DNA of 64,000 nt from Kribbella sandramycini (GTDB lineage Bacteria > Actinomycetota > Actinomycetes > Propionibacteriales > Kribbellaceae). The stretch spans positions 682,001 through 746,000 of the forward strand of contig NZ_JABJRC010000003.1 of the NCBI RefSeq assembly GCF_013131805.1, in the 5' to 3' direction. Position 1 is the first letter of the stretch. Every line of letters begins with the position of its first letter. Positions 27,676-35,663 of the stretch are shown here, one piece after another. Made by a program: the position numbers and the translations under genes. The notes under the pieces were generated by a model, which saw only the letters and a list, made by a program, of their open reading frames with translations, made no database searches and was not told where the DNA came from.

Positions 27676-28460
27676 GCGAACTGCCCCGGCTGCCGGCCCT
27701 TACCTGGCAACCCCGCGAAGGCCTGGGCGATCCCCAGCCACTCGTCGGCGTCCGCACCTTCCGCGTGTACTTCCAAGTCGTCTCGGTGTCGGCGTTGGGT
27801 TGCCAGCAGGCAGAAATCCACCGCTGGGCCGGTCACCCGCTGCGGCGCGTCGTCCGGGCCCCATGTCCACAGGTCGCCGTCCGGGCCGGTGAGTTCGACG
27901 CGGACTTCGACATCCGGGGCGGTTCGGCCGTGGAGCAAATAGGCGAAGGCGCGGGTCCGGACGGCCAGGTGGGCCACGTGGCGGAGTCGGTTGCTGGGCG
28001 GACGTCGTACGCCCAGTGCGTCGGCGACGTCTTGGCCGTGGGCCCAGGTCTCCATCAGGCGTGCGGTGGCCATCGAGGTCGCGCTCATCGGCGGGCCGAA
28101 CCAGGGGAGCTTGGAGCCGGTGGGCACCGCTTTCAGCGCCTCGGCGAGCTCGGTGCGGGTTTCGCGCCAGTAGACCAGCAACTGGTCCGGCGGGAGGGCG
28201 GCGCCTTCGGCGGCCGCGTCGTCGACGTAGCCGGTCGGGTTGCTGGATCCGCGCCGGACGAGCGCTGCGAACTCGTCGGGTTCGGCCGCGGCGAGCCGCG
28301 CTGCCTCATCGGTCCAGGCGAGGTGGCCGATCTGGTGGGCGATCGTCCAGCCCTCGGCGGGCGTCGGCGTACTCCATTCGTCGGCGGCCAGCCCGCCGAC
28401 CAGCCGATCGAGCTCGGCGCTCTCGGCCCACAAATCCGCCAGCACTTCGTCCAGTTGCAC
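27672..28460 (-). CDS. TIGR03084-type DinB-fold metal-binding protein
   Basis: A 262-residue protein of the mycothiol-dependent maleylpyruvate isomerase-like fold. Residues [29 protein letters not shown] near 25-55 hold the first metal histidines, and [15 protein letters not shown] supplies the third in the usual HxxDV position. Members of this group often sit in acyl-CoA catabolic operons next to AtuA-like genes; the reaction is unknown. GTG 28460 is taken because the family starts at [16 protein letters not shown]; an upstream start at 28514 adds an unlike stretch. It is the first gene of the leftward operon, transcribed from the region with the CAAGC-type operator. Confidence 0.8.
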   Translation of the reverse strand: MQLDEVLADLWAESAELDRLVGGLAADEWSTPTPAEGWTIAHQIGHLAWTDEAARLAAAEPDEFAALVRRGSSNPTGYVDDAAAEGAALPPDQLLVYWRETRTELAEALKAVPTGSKLPWFGPPMSATSMATARLMETWAHGQDVADALGVRRPPSNRLRHVAHLAVRTRAFAYLLHGRTAPDVEVRVELTGPDGDLWTWGPDDAPQRVTGPAVDFCLLATQRRHRDDLEVHAEGADADEWLGIAQAFAGLPGKGRQPGQFA

Positions 28461-28518
28461 GCGGCACTCCCAGGAGGGTGGAGATCGTGTCACCGAGACT
28501 GGCACGGTCGGCAAAAAG

Positions 28519-28536
28519 AATCAAGCGTGCTTGTTT
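28519..28536. promoter_or_regulatory. Palindromic operator, CAAGC-N2-GCTTG
   Basis: CAAGC at 28522-28526 and GCTTG at 28529-28533 are exact inverted repeats around GT, and the match continues outwards as AA/TT after one unmatched pair. Palindromes of this form are common TetR-type sites in actinobacterial acyl-CoA operons. It lies about 60 bases before the start of the leftward operon whose last gene is a TetR regulator. The pairing is inferred. Confidence 0.65.
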
Positions 28537-28543
28537 TCTGCGC

Positions 28544-28556
28544 GGTGGTCTACACC
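28544..28556. promoter_or_regulatory. DasR-like GntR/HutC operator
   Basis: GGTGGTCTACACC matches the actinobacterial DasR-type consensus core GTGGTCTAGACC in 11 of 12 positions and has GGTG/CACC inverted ends. It lies 64 bases before the start of a GntR/UTRA regulator gene, so autoregulation is likely. The same GTGGTCTAC core occurs at 48654 and 52956 before aminosugar genes. Confidence 0.7.
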
Positions 28557-28619
28557 GGTTCCGTTCGGCGCTGATCAAAAGGGTTTCGATGTGCGATGGT
28601 CCGGTGTTGCCTAGAGCGT

Positions 28620-29360
28620 ATGCATGGTTCGCTGCCGGGGAAGGCCGCCGAGATCCGGGCGCTGTTGCTGAGTTTGATCGACACGCTGCCGGAAGGCGCC
28701 GCGCTGCCACCGGAACGCGAGCTGGCCGTGCGCTGGAACGTGGCGCGGATGACGTTGCGCCGGGCCGTCGACGAGCTGGTGATCGAGGAGCTGCTGATCC
28801 GCCGGCACGGGAGCGGGACGTACACGACCCGGCCCAAGGTCGCGCGCTGGCTGGGAATGATCGGCTTCTCCGAGGACATCCGCCGGCGCGGCATGCGGCC
28901 GGGGAGTCAGATGCTCGAGTTCCGCCACCAGAAGGCCGAACGCGCAGCCGCCCGCCGACTGCGGATCCCGGTCGGCGACCCGATCATCGCGTTCACCCGG
29001 CTCCGGCTGGCCGACGACCTGCCGATGGTCGTCGAGCGGACGACGCTGCCCGCGTCGTACGTCCCCGGTCTGGAGGCCGACGACCTGAACGGCTCGCTCT
29101 ACGACCTGCTCACCCACCGCTACGGCATCGACGTCGTCAGCGGCACCTCACGCCTCGAACCCGTGATGCCCGATGCCAAAACCGCAGGCTGGCTGGACAT
29201 TCCCACCAGCCAACCCTGCCTGGCCACCCACGGCATCTCCTTCGACAGCCGCGACCGCGTCTTCGAGTACACCTCAGCCCTCTACCGCGGCGACCGCTAC
29301 GCCTTCACCACCGAACTACGCATGACCCAAACCCCCCGAGCCCGAGCCAACAGCTTCTAG
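28620..29360 (+). CDS. GntR-family (HutC/UTRA, DasR-like) regulator
   Basis: A 246-residue regulator. Residues about 15-75 form the GntR winged helix (PEGAALPPERELAVRWNVARMTLRRAVDELVIEELLIRRHGSGTY). The rest is a UTRA ligand domain with the typical GSLYDLLTHRYGIDV and the closing FEYTSALYRGDRYAFTTELR. This is the layout of DasR and NagR, which sense aminosugar phosphates. ATG 28620 gives a natural N-terminus; the in-frame ATG at 28596 adds an unlike stretch. It stands alone, convergent with a ROK gene. Its own DasR-like site, and identical cores before the aminosugar genes at 48.7 and 53.1 kb, make it the best candidate to control that distant locus. Confidence 0.85.
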   Translation: MHGSLPGKAAEIRALLLSLIDTLPEGAALPPERELAVRWNVARMTLRRAVDELVIEELLIRRHGSGTYTTRPKVARWLGMIGFSEDIRRRGMRPGSQMLEFRHQKAERAAARRLRIPVGDPIIAFTRLRLADDLPMVVERTTLPASYVPGLEADDLNGSLYDLLTHRYGIDVVSGTSRLEPVMPDAKTAGWLDIPTSQPCLATHGISFDSRDRVFEYTSALYRGDRYAFTTELRMTQTPRARANSF

Positions 29361-29377
29361 CTCACTCGCCTTCCCGG

Positions 29378-29423
29378 CATTTGCTGGGTCAGCCCATGAA
29401 ATGTGTGGGTCAGCCCAGCAAAC
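29378..29423. repeat. Palindromic repeat copy between convergent genes
   Basis: TTTGCTGGG at 29380-29388 is exactly complementary to CCCAGCAAA at 29414-29422. Inside them lie two shorter copies of the TGGG-TCAG-CCCA core (29385-29396 and 29406-29417). The element fills the 67-bp gap between the stops of the GntR gene and the leftward ROK gene, where a shared terminator would sit. Same family as 6362-6403 and 41743-41880. Confidence 0.75.
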
Positions 29424-29427
29424 GGGG

Positions 29428-30576
29428 TTAGCCGGTGCTCGAGTGCGGGGTCTCGGTTCTGCTCAGGAGTTGCGCATGGGCGTGGTCGGTGGCGGTGGCT
29501 ATGGCGCCGACGAGGGAGGCGCGGTGGGCGAGGGTGGAGCGGAGGATGTTGATGGGGACGGGGAGGGTGGCCGCGAGGGCGGCGACGCGGGTGGCGAGGA
29601 GTTCGTTGTCGCCGATACCGCCGGTGAGGATGACGGTTTCGGGGTCGACGACGGCGCTCAGCGCGGTGACGATCTCGTGGATCCGCAGGCACTCGTCCTC
29701 GACCAGCGACAAGGCCCGGTCGTCACCGGCCCGGGCGCGGTCGAAGAGGTCCTGAACATCGCGCAACGCCGGGTCGAGTGCCCGCGCCTCGCGGAGAAGC
29801 GCTAGACCACCGGCCTCGTCGGGCTCGGCCGGCGTGCCCCGCCGGGCCCGCGCCGTCGGCAGGAACCCGACCTCGCCGGCCGCCCCGTGCGCACCACGCA
29901 GCAGGACGCCGTTGTGCATGATCCCGGCTCCGACCCCCGCCCCGATCGCGATCACCGCGAACGTCGACAACGACGCCCCGGCCCCGTGCCGGTGCTCGCC
30001 GATCGCCGCCAGGTTCACGTTGTTCTCCAGCAGCACCGGCCCGTCGATCGCCGCCGCCAGCTGCGAGTACAGGTCGTACGGCGTCTCCTGCCCCAAGTTC
30101 CACGCGTACCGCACGGTGCGCTCGTCCACCGCACCCGGCGTCGAAACCCCCACCGCCAGCAACGGCACCGCAGCGCGCTCGGCCGCGACCCGCGCCTCCG
30201 CCAACAGCTCGACCGCCTGCCGGACGACGCTCTCCGCGCCGCGCGCCTGTGTCGGCCGGGTCAACTCGGCCAGCGGCGTACCACTTACATCACAAACCGC
30301 GACCCGCAAATTGCTTCCGCCGATGTCGATCCCGGCCACGCAGCCCGCGGCGACCGGTACGTCGTACAGCGTCGCCGTCCGCCCCGGAAGACCGCTCCGC
30401 TGCCCCAGCGACTCGACCAGCCCGAGCGACTCCAGCCGCTCAACGGCGGCGAAAACCGTGGGTCGGGACAGCCCGCAGGCAACGGCCAGCTCGGAGCGCG
30501 TCTGCGGCCCGGCGTGCGTCAGCAGCCGGTCCAGCACCGCACGGGCGCTCGGCATCGGCGTCGGACCACGGTTCAT
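29428..30576 (-). CDS. ROK-family repressor of the adjacent sugar importer
   Basis: A 382-residue ROK repressor. Residues about 8-65 are the winged helix (ARAVLDRLLTHAGPQTRSELAVACGLSRPTVFAAVERL). The ROK fold follows with the ATP/sugar-binding GIDIGGSNLRVAVCD and VIAIGAGVGAGI. The cysteine cluster of the zinc motif present in the other ROK gene (6405-7592) is not obvious here, so it may lack zinc. It is divergent from a three-gene sugar importer, and the intergenic region has a clear ROK-style operator overlapping the importer's transcription start. Binding should be relieved by the imported sugar. Confidence 0.88.
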   Translation of the reverse strand: MNRGPTPMPSARAVLDRLLTHAGPQTRSELAVACGLSRPTVFAAVERLESLGLVESLGQRSGLPGRTATLYDVPVAAGCVAGIDIGGSNLRVAVCDVSGTPLAELTRPTQARGAESVVRQAVELLAEARVAAERAAVPLLAVGVSTPGAVDERTVRYAWNLGQETPYDLYSQLAAAIDGPVLLENNVNLAAIGEHRHGAGASLSTFAVIAIGAGVGAGIMHNGVLLRGAHGAAGEVGFLPTARARRGTPAEPDEAGGLALLREARALDPALRDVQDLFDRARAGDDRALSLVEDECLRIHEIVTALSAVVDPETVILTGGIGDNELLATRVAALAATLPVPINILRSTLAHRASLVGAIATATDHAHAQLLSRTETPHSSTG

Positions 30577-30596
30577 AGCTCACCTTCGCAGAGTTC

Positions 30597-30624
30597 TTGA
30601 CTCCCTCGTCGGGCCTGATAATAC
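30597..30624 (+). promoter_or_regulatory. Sigma-70-like promoter of the sugar importer
   Basis: TTGACT at 30597-30602 and TAATAC at 30619-30624 are 16 bases apart and stand out in the local GC-rich sequence. Transcription would start near 30631, at the edge of the operator at 30633-30653. Confidence 0.6.
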
Positions 30625-30632
30625 TGCCCGTA

Positions 30633-30653
30633 TGTTAGGAAAGTTGCCTAACA
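30633..30653. promoter_or_regulatory. ROK-type operator before the sugar importer
   Basis: TGTTAGG and CCTAACA are perfect 7-bp inverted repeats around AAAGTTG. The TTAGGAAAGTTnCCTAA form is the classic actinomycete ROK repressor site. It lies just downstream of the promoter and 23 bases before the first gene, so binding would block transcription. The divergent ROK gene is the natural partner. Confidence 0.75.
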
Positions 30654-30675
30654 AATAGAAGACCGGAGTGGGGCG

Positions 30676-31965
30676 ATGGTGGCGATCGACAGGCGGACCG
30701 TGCTCAAGACGGCCGGCGGGGCCGGGCTGGCAGCGTTACTGGCCGCGTGCAGCGGCGGCAAAGGCGCGTCCTCGGGTGACCAGGGCAGCGGCAAGGGCGA
30801 GATCCGGGCGCTGTTCATGAAACAGGCGGCCTACACCGAGGCGGACGTCACCAAGATGACGGCCGCGTTCACCGCCGCGAACCCGGAGATCAAAGTGACC
30901 CCGGAGTTCGTCGCGTACGAGGCGCTGCACGACAAGATCGTCGCCGCGGGCCCGGCCGGGACGTACGACGTCGTCCTGATCGACGTGATCTGGCCGGCCG
31001 AGTTCGGCAGCAAGAAGATGATCACCGATGTCACCGGCCAATGGGCGCCGGAGTGGAAGACCGAGATGTTGGCCGGTGCGATCGAGACCGCGCAGTACGA
31101 CCAGAAGCTGTACGGCGTCCCGTGGATCATGGACTCCAAGTACCTGTTCCTCAACGAGGCCCACCTGTCGCTCGCGCACGCGAACCCGCAGTGGCTCGAC
31201 ACCTGGGACGGCGTCCTGAAGACCGCCCGCCGGCTCAAGGAGGCCGGGGTGGTGAAGTACCCGCTGATCTGGTCCTGGCAGCAGGCCGAGGCGCTGGTCT
31301 GCGACTACGCGCAGCTGCTCGGCGCGATGGGCGGCAAGTTCCTCGACGAATCGGGTAAGGCTGCCTTCAACGCCGGCGGAGGGGTCCAGGCGTTGGAGTT
31401 CATGCGGCAGACGATCGTCGACGGACTGACCAACCCGGCGTCCACCCAGTCGCTGGAGGCCGACGTCCAGCGCGTCTTCCAGGCCGGCCAGGCCAGCCTG
31501 GTGCTGAACTGGACGTACATGTACGGCGCGGCCAACGACGCCAAGCAGAGCAAGGTCGCGGGGAAGGTCCAGGTCGCGCAGACGCCGAAGGGCAGCGTCG
31601 GGCGGCCGGGGGTGAACGGCGGGATGGCGCTCTGCGTCACCGCCGGCAGCAAGAACCAGGCGGCCGCGTTCAAGTACATCTCGCACCTGACCAGCCAGCC
31701 CGAGCAGGAGAAGTACGCGCTCAGCTCGCTGCCGGTCTGGACGACGTCGTACGACGAGCCCGCGGTCGTGCAGACCAACCCGAAGGTCGTGCCGCAGGCC
31801 AAGAAGCAGCTCGACGACCTGATCCTGCGGCCGCAGGCGAAGAACTACAACGCGATCTCCCAGGTTCTGCAGGCGGAGCTGCAGAACGCGCTCCTCGGAC
31901 GCAAGCCGGCGCAGCAGGCGCTCGACGACGCGGCCGACAAGGCGAACAGCCTGCTCCAGTCGTGA
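30676..31965 (+). CDS. Sugar ABC importer, substrate-binding lipoprotein
   Basis: A 429-residue extracellular solute-binding protein, family 1 (MalE-like). The leader DRRTVLKTAGGAGLAALLAAC combines a twin-arginine-like start and a lipobox LAAC, so it is probably a Tat lipoprotein. The mature part carries the common FTAANPEIKVTPEFVAYEALHDKIVAAGPAGTYDVVLID segment and ends in a helical NALLGRKPAQQALDDAADKANSLL typical of the family. RBS GGAGTGGGG lies before the ATG. Overlap with the next gene is GTGA. No sugar enzyme is encoded here, so the substrate is open. Confidence 0.9.
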   Translation: MVAIDRRTVLKTAGGAGLAALLAACSGGKGASSGDQGSGKGEIRALFMKQAAYTEADVTKMTAAFTAANPEIKVTPEFVAYEALHDKIVAAGPAGTYDVVLIDVIWPAEFGSKKMITDVTGQWAPEWKTEMLAGAIETAQYDQKLYGVPWIMDSKYLFLNEAHLSLAHANPQWLDTWDGVLKTARRLKEAGVVKYPLIWSWQQAEALVCDYAQLLGAMGGKFLDESGKAAFNAGGGVQALEFMRQTIVDGLTNPASTQSLEADVQRVFQAGQASLVLNWTYMYGAANDAKQSKVAGKVQVAQTPKGSVGRPGVNGGMALCVTAGSKNQAAAFKYISHLTSQPEQEKYALSSLPVWTTSYDEPAVVQTNPKVVPQAKKQLDDLILRPQAKNYNAISQVLQAELQNALLGRKPAQQALDDAADKANSLLQS

Positions 31966-32840
31966 GGCCGGAGCGGGTCCGTGGCGAGGGACGGTTCGCG
32001 CTGTTCCTCTTGTTGCCCGCGGCAATCGTCGTGTTCGGCGTGGTGCTCTACCCGGTCGTCCGGACGTTGCTGATGTCGTTCTACGACGTCGACAGCGCGA
32101 TGCCCGGCAGCTATCCGTTCGCCGGGCTGGGCAACTACGCGAAGGCCTTCCAGGATCCGTCGTTCTACCCGGTGCTCGGGCACACGGCGTACTTCACGAT
32201 CGTCTCGACCGTCGCCGAGCTGGTGCTCGGGATGGGCGTCGCGCTGCTGCTGAACGCGCCGCTGCGGTTCAAGTGGTTGTGGCGCAGTCTCGTCGTGCTG
32301 CCCTGGGCGTTGCCGACGATCGTGAACGGCGCGCTCTGGCGGTGGATCGACAACGGCCAGTACGGCGTCCTCAACCAGCTGCTCGGCACCGAGATCCAGT
32401 GGCTGGGCTCGCCGTTCCTCGCGCTGAACATGGTGATCGTCGCCGACGTCTGGAAGAACACGTCGATCGTCGCGTTCTTCCTGCTGGCCGGGTTGCAGAC
32501 GATCCCGGCCGAGATCCGCGAGGCCGCGGTGATGGACGGCGCGTCGACCTGGCGAACGTTCTGGTCGGTCGTCGTCCCGTTGCTGAAGCCGAGTATCGCG
32601 GTGGTGCTGGTGCTGCGGACGATCGAGGCCTTCAAGGTCTTCGACATCGTCTACGTGATGACCGGCGGCGGTCCGGCGTCCGGGACGCAGACCGTTGCCT
32701 TCTACACCTATCTGCAGGCGTTCTCGAACCAGCTCTTCGGGTACGGCTCCGCACTCGCCTACCTGATCGTGATCGCGGTCGGCGCGCTGGCGATGTTCTA
32801 CCTACGGCTGCTCCGGCAGAACCAGATGGCGGGGGTCTGA
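31962..32840 (+). CDS. Sugar ABC importer permease, MalF/UgpA-like
   Basis: A 292-residue inner-membrane permease with six likely helices. The cytoplasmic EAA loop reads EIREAAVMDGASTWRTFWSVVVPLLKPS, which docks the ATPase. The C-terminal FKVFDIVYVMTGGGPASGTQTVAFYTY is diagnostic for the MalF/UgpA side of the pair. GTG start overlaps the binding-protein stop. No ATPase gene is present in the operon, so a shared MsiK-type ATPase encoded elsewhere is expected, as known for actinomycete sugar importers. Confidence 0.92.
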   Translation: MRPERVRGEGRFALFLLLPAAIVVFGVVLYPVVRTLLMSFYDVDSAMPGSYPFAGLGNYAKAFQDPSFYPVLGHTAYFTIVSTVAELVLGMGVALLLNAPLRFKWLWRSLVVLPWALPTIVNGALWRWIDNGQYGVLNQLLGTEIQWLGSPFLALNMVIVADVWKNTSIVAFFLLAGLQTIPAEIREAAVMDGASTWRTFWSVVVPLLKPSIAVVLVLRTIEAFKVFDIVYVMTGGGPASGTQTVAFYTYLQAFSNQLFGYGSALAYLIVIAVGALAMFYLRLLRQNQMAGV

Positions 32841-33664
32841 TGCGTAAATTCCAGTACGCGATGTGCGGTCTGCTCGCGGTCGTGGTGCTCGCGCCGTTCG
32901 GCTGGCTGGTGATCTCGAGCCTGTCCCCGGCCGACGAGCTGACCAGCGGGTCGTTGTGGCCGTCGCACCCGACGCTGTCGCGCTACCAGGACATCTTCAC
33001 CTCCGGCCCGGACGGCGTCGCCGGGACGTTCCGGGTCGCGATGCTGAACAGCCTGGTGGTCGCGTCGGTGACCACGGTGATCTCGCTCGTGGTCGGGTGC
33101 CTGGGCGGGTACGCGTTCGCCCGGCTGCGGTTCCGGTTTCGGCGTACGACGTTGTTCGCGTTCCTCGCGATCTACATGTTGCCGCCGATCGCGCTGGTCA
33201 TCCCGCTCTACCTGGCGCTGGCGAACCTGCAGCTGCTCGACACCCAGCTCGGGCTGATCATCACCTACTGCTCGATCGTGACGCCGTTCTGCCTGTGGAC
33301 GATGAGCAACTTCTACCTCGGGCTGCCGACCGAGCTGGAGGACGCCGCGCGGGTCGACGGCTGCTCGCGGCTGGGCGCGCTGATCCGGATCGTGCTGCCG
33401 CTGGCCCGGCCCGGGATCGTCGCGACGGCGATGTTCGGCTTCCTGCTGGCGTGGGACGAGTTCCTCTACTCGCTGATCTTCACCTCGACGCCGAACGCCA
33501 AGACGATCCCGGTCGCGATCGCCGAGTTCACCGGGAAGTTCTCGTCGGACTTCGGGCTGGTGGCGGCCGGCGGCGTCCTGGCCGCACTGCCGCCGGTGCT
33601 GCTCGCGCTGCTCTTCCAGCGGTACATCGTGACCGGTCTGACCGCGGGTGCGGTGAAAGGCTGA
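32840..33664 (+). CDS. Sugar ABC importer permease, MalG/UgpE-like
   Basis: A 274-residue permease, partner of the gene before it. Six helices are likely, with WLVISSLSPADELTSGSLWPSHPTLSRYQDIF near the N-terminus and the EAA loop ELEDAARVDGCSRLGALIRIVLPLARPG near residue 180. It ends AGAVKG, as MalG-type permeases do. ATG 32840 overlaps the previous stop (TGATG). Last gene of the operon; a 50-bp gap follows to an unrelated gene. Confidence 0.92.
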   Translation: MRKFQYAMCGLLAVVVLAPFGWLVISSLSPADELTSGSLWPSHPTLSRYQDIFTSGPDGVAGTFRVAMLNSLVVASVTTVISLVVGCLGGYAFARLRFRFRRTTLFAFLAIYMLPPIALVIPLYLALANLQLLDTQLGLIITYCSIVTPFCLWTMSNFYLGLPTELEDAARVDGCSRLGALIRIVLPLARPGIVATAMFGFLLAWDEFLYSLIFTSTPNAKTIPVAIAEFTGKFSSDFGLVAAGGVLAALPPVLLALLFQRYIVTGLTAGAVKG

Positions 33665-33714
33665 TCGATCAGGATGATTACTGTGCGGGGCTGACTGGTC
33701 ACTAATGTCGATGT

Positions 33715-34344
33715 ATGGATCTGAGTAACCCGATCAGCACCGTCGTACCGTCGCTGGACGGCCCGGTTCTCCAGGTGTTGGCGCGTGCGGAGGACGGGCT
33801 GTCCGGGCGGCAGATCCACAAGCTGGCCGGGCAGGGCAGCGTGGCCGGTGTCCGGCTGGTGCTGCAGCGGCTGGCGGCGACCGGTCTGGTGCACGTCGAC
33901 GACGCGGGGAACTCGTTGCTCTACACCCTCAATCGGCACCATCTCGCGGCGCCGGTGGTCGAGTTCCTTGCGGACCTGCGCGGCGCGTTGGCCGGGCGGC
34001 TGGCCGCTGAGCTGAACGGCTGGCTGATCCAGCCGGTGCACGCGAGCCTGTACGGCGCGGTCGCGCGGGCCGAGGGCGATCTCGAGTCCGACGTCGACAT
34101 CCTGCTGATTCGGGCGGACGACGTCGCGGCGGGTGACCCGACCTGGGAGCAGCAGGCAGCAGCGCTGATGCAGACCGTCGTCGATCTGACCGGCAATCCG
34201 GCGCACGTCTTCGAGCTCAGCCAGGCCGAGCTCGCCGGGCACCTCACGACCTCGGAGGCGATCCTGAACGACTGGATGGACCCGAGTATTCAGCTGGCCG
34301 GTCTGCCGTTGAGTGCCTTGCAGTTGGAGCTAGTGGCCGAGTAG
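33715..34344 (+). CDS. Winged-helix protein with MNT-type nucleotidyltransferase domain
   Basis: A 209-residue protein. Residues about 15-75 look like a winged helix (LQVLARAEDGLSGRQIHKLAGQGSVAGVRLVLQRLAATGLV). Residues about 95-150 contain YGAVARAEGDLESDVDILLI, matching the minimal nucleotidyltransferase pattern hGSxARGE-SDxDhLV, with the two catalytic-type acids D122 and D124 (approximate) retained but the usual GS replaced by GA. Such proteins can AMPylate a HEPN partner as antitoxins, but no HEPN gene is adjacent. No strong RBS is visible. It overlaps the convergent oxidoreductase by 15 bases. The function is open. Confidence 0.7.
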   Translation: MDLSNPISTVVPSLDGPVLQVLARAEDGLSGRQIHKLAGQGSVAGVRLVLQRLAATGLVHVDDAGNSLLYTLNRHHLAAPVVEFLADLRGALAGRLAAELNGWLIQPVHASLYGAVARAEGDLESDVDILLIRADDVAAGDPTWEQQAAALMQTVVDLTGNPAHVFELSQAELAGHLTTSEAILNDWMDPSIQLAGLPLSALQLELVAE

Positions 34345-35634
34345 CGGGGCCATCAGCCGGGCGATCCGGCTGTCGCGGCCGGTCAGCCGCTCCTCGGCGT
34401 CCGCGAGGGTCATGGCGCGCAGGCCGGCGTTGATGCCGAGCCAGCGGAAGGGCTCCGGCTCCCAGCGGCGCGATCGGTGATCGACCCAGGGGAGGCGGGT
34501 CAGCTGGGTGTCCCGGTTGAGGATCAGGTCGGTGAGGGTGCGCCCGGCGAGGTTCGTCGTACTGACGCCGTCGCCGACGTAGCCGCCTGCCCAGGCGACG
34601 CCGTCGCGGAGGCCGACCGAGGCGCACCAATCCCGCGGTACGCCGAGCGCGCCGCCCCACGCATGGGTGAACTGCACGTCTTCGAGGTCGAACAGCTCTC
34701 TGAGTGTCGCCTGCAGTTTGCCGAACACCCGCGGCTCGTTGTCGTACTCCGGTCGCACGCGCGAGCCGAAGTGGTACGGCGCCCCGCGACCCCCGAACAC
34801 CAGCCGACCGTCCGCCGTCCGCTGCCCGTAGATGATCAGATGCCGGTGATCGCTGAACGTCGGTCGATCCGCCAACCCGATCCGCTCCCACGTGGCCGCG
34901 CTCAACGGCTCCGTAGCCACCACCAGCGAGTAAACCGGCGCCACCGTACGCCGCTCGTTCACCAGCCCCGGCGTGAACCCCTCGGTCGCCCGCACGACGA
35001 CGTCCGCCCGCACCACCCCGCGATCCGTCACCGCCCGCCCTCGCTCGATCCGCGTCACCCGGGTGCCCTGATAAATCGTGACGCCCAGCCGCTCCACCGC
35101 CGCAGCCAGCCCGCGCACCAACTTCCCCGGATGAATCACCGCGCAATGCGGCGTAAACGTTGCCCCCAGCACCTTCGTGGCATTCACCTTCCCCGCCACC
35201 TCGTCCGCCCCCAAGAACTCCACCCCCGTCCCCCACTCCCGGCTCTCCGCCACCTCCCCCCGAGCCCGCTCCACCTGAGCCTTGGACCGAGCCAAAACCA
35301 CAGTCCCGCCCTTGTGGAAATCACACTCGATCCCCTCCGCCGCAGCCACGAGCCCCACCTCGTCAACCGCCCCCTCCATCCCCCGCAACATCCCCACCGC
35401 CCCCTCCCGCCCGGCGAGCGCCGCCAACTTCCGCCCCGAAGCCGGAAACAACGCCGAACACCACCCCCCATTCCGCCCGGACGCCCCAAACCCAGCCGTC
35501 TCCGCCTCAACCACCACAACCCTCAGCCCCGGATCCGCTTTCGCGAGGTAATACGCCGTCCACAACCCCGTGAACCCCGCCCCCACAATCACCACGTCCG
35601 CATCCCGATCCCCAGGCAGCGCGGTTCGCACCAC
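34330..35634 (-). CDS. FAD-dependent oxidoreductase, DAO/PuuB-like
   Basis: A 434-residue amine-oxidising flavoprotein. The dinucleotide-binding motif ADVVIVGAGFTGLWTAYYLAK is near the N-terminus, with ASGRNGGWCSALFP following, and the closing FAD contact AGGYVGDGVSTTNLAGRTL near residue 360. The group includes gamma-glutamylputrescine oxidase (PuuB). The next-door Lrp/AsnC gene and polyamine importer support an amine substrate. GTG 35634 is the first standard start, but in-frame codons run back to a CTG overlapping the AsnC stop and would give the family-like N-terminus NLWSEVAEEQ, so the true start may be that CTG (35667). Confidence 0.85.
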   Translation of the reverse strand: MVRTALPGDRDADVVIVGAGFTGLWTAYYLAKADPGLRVVVVEAETAGFGASGRNGGWCSALFPASGRKLAALAGREGAVGMLRGMEGAVDEVGLVAAAEGIECDFHKGGTVVLARSKAQVERARGEVAESREWGTGVEFLGADEVAGKVNATKVLGATFTPHCAVIHPGKLVRGLAAAVERLGVTIYQGTRVTRIERGRAVTDRGVVRADVVVRATEGFTPGLVNERRTVAPVYSLVVATEPLSAATWERIGLADRPTFSDHRHLIIYGQRTADGRLVFGGRGAPYHFGSRVRPEYDNEPRVFGKLQATLRELFDLEDVQFTHAWGGALGVPRDWCASVGLRDGVAWAGGYVGDGVSTTNLAGRTLTDLILNRDTQLTRLPWVDHRSRRWEPEPFRWLGINAGLRAMTLADAEERLTGRDSRIARLMAPLLGH

Positions 35635-35663
35635 CTGTTCTTCGGCGACCTCGGACCAGAGAT

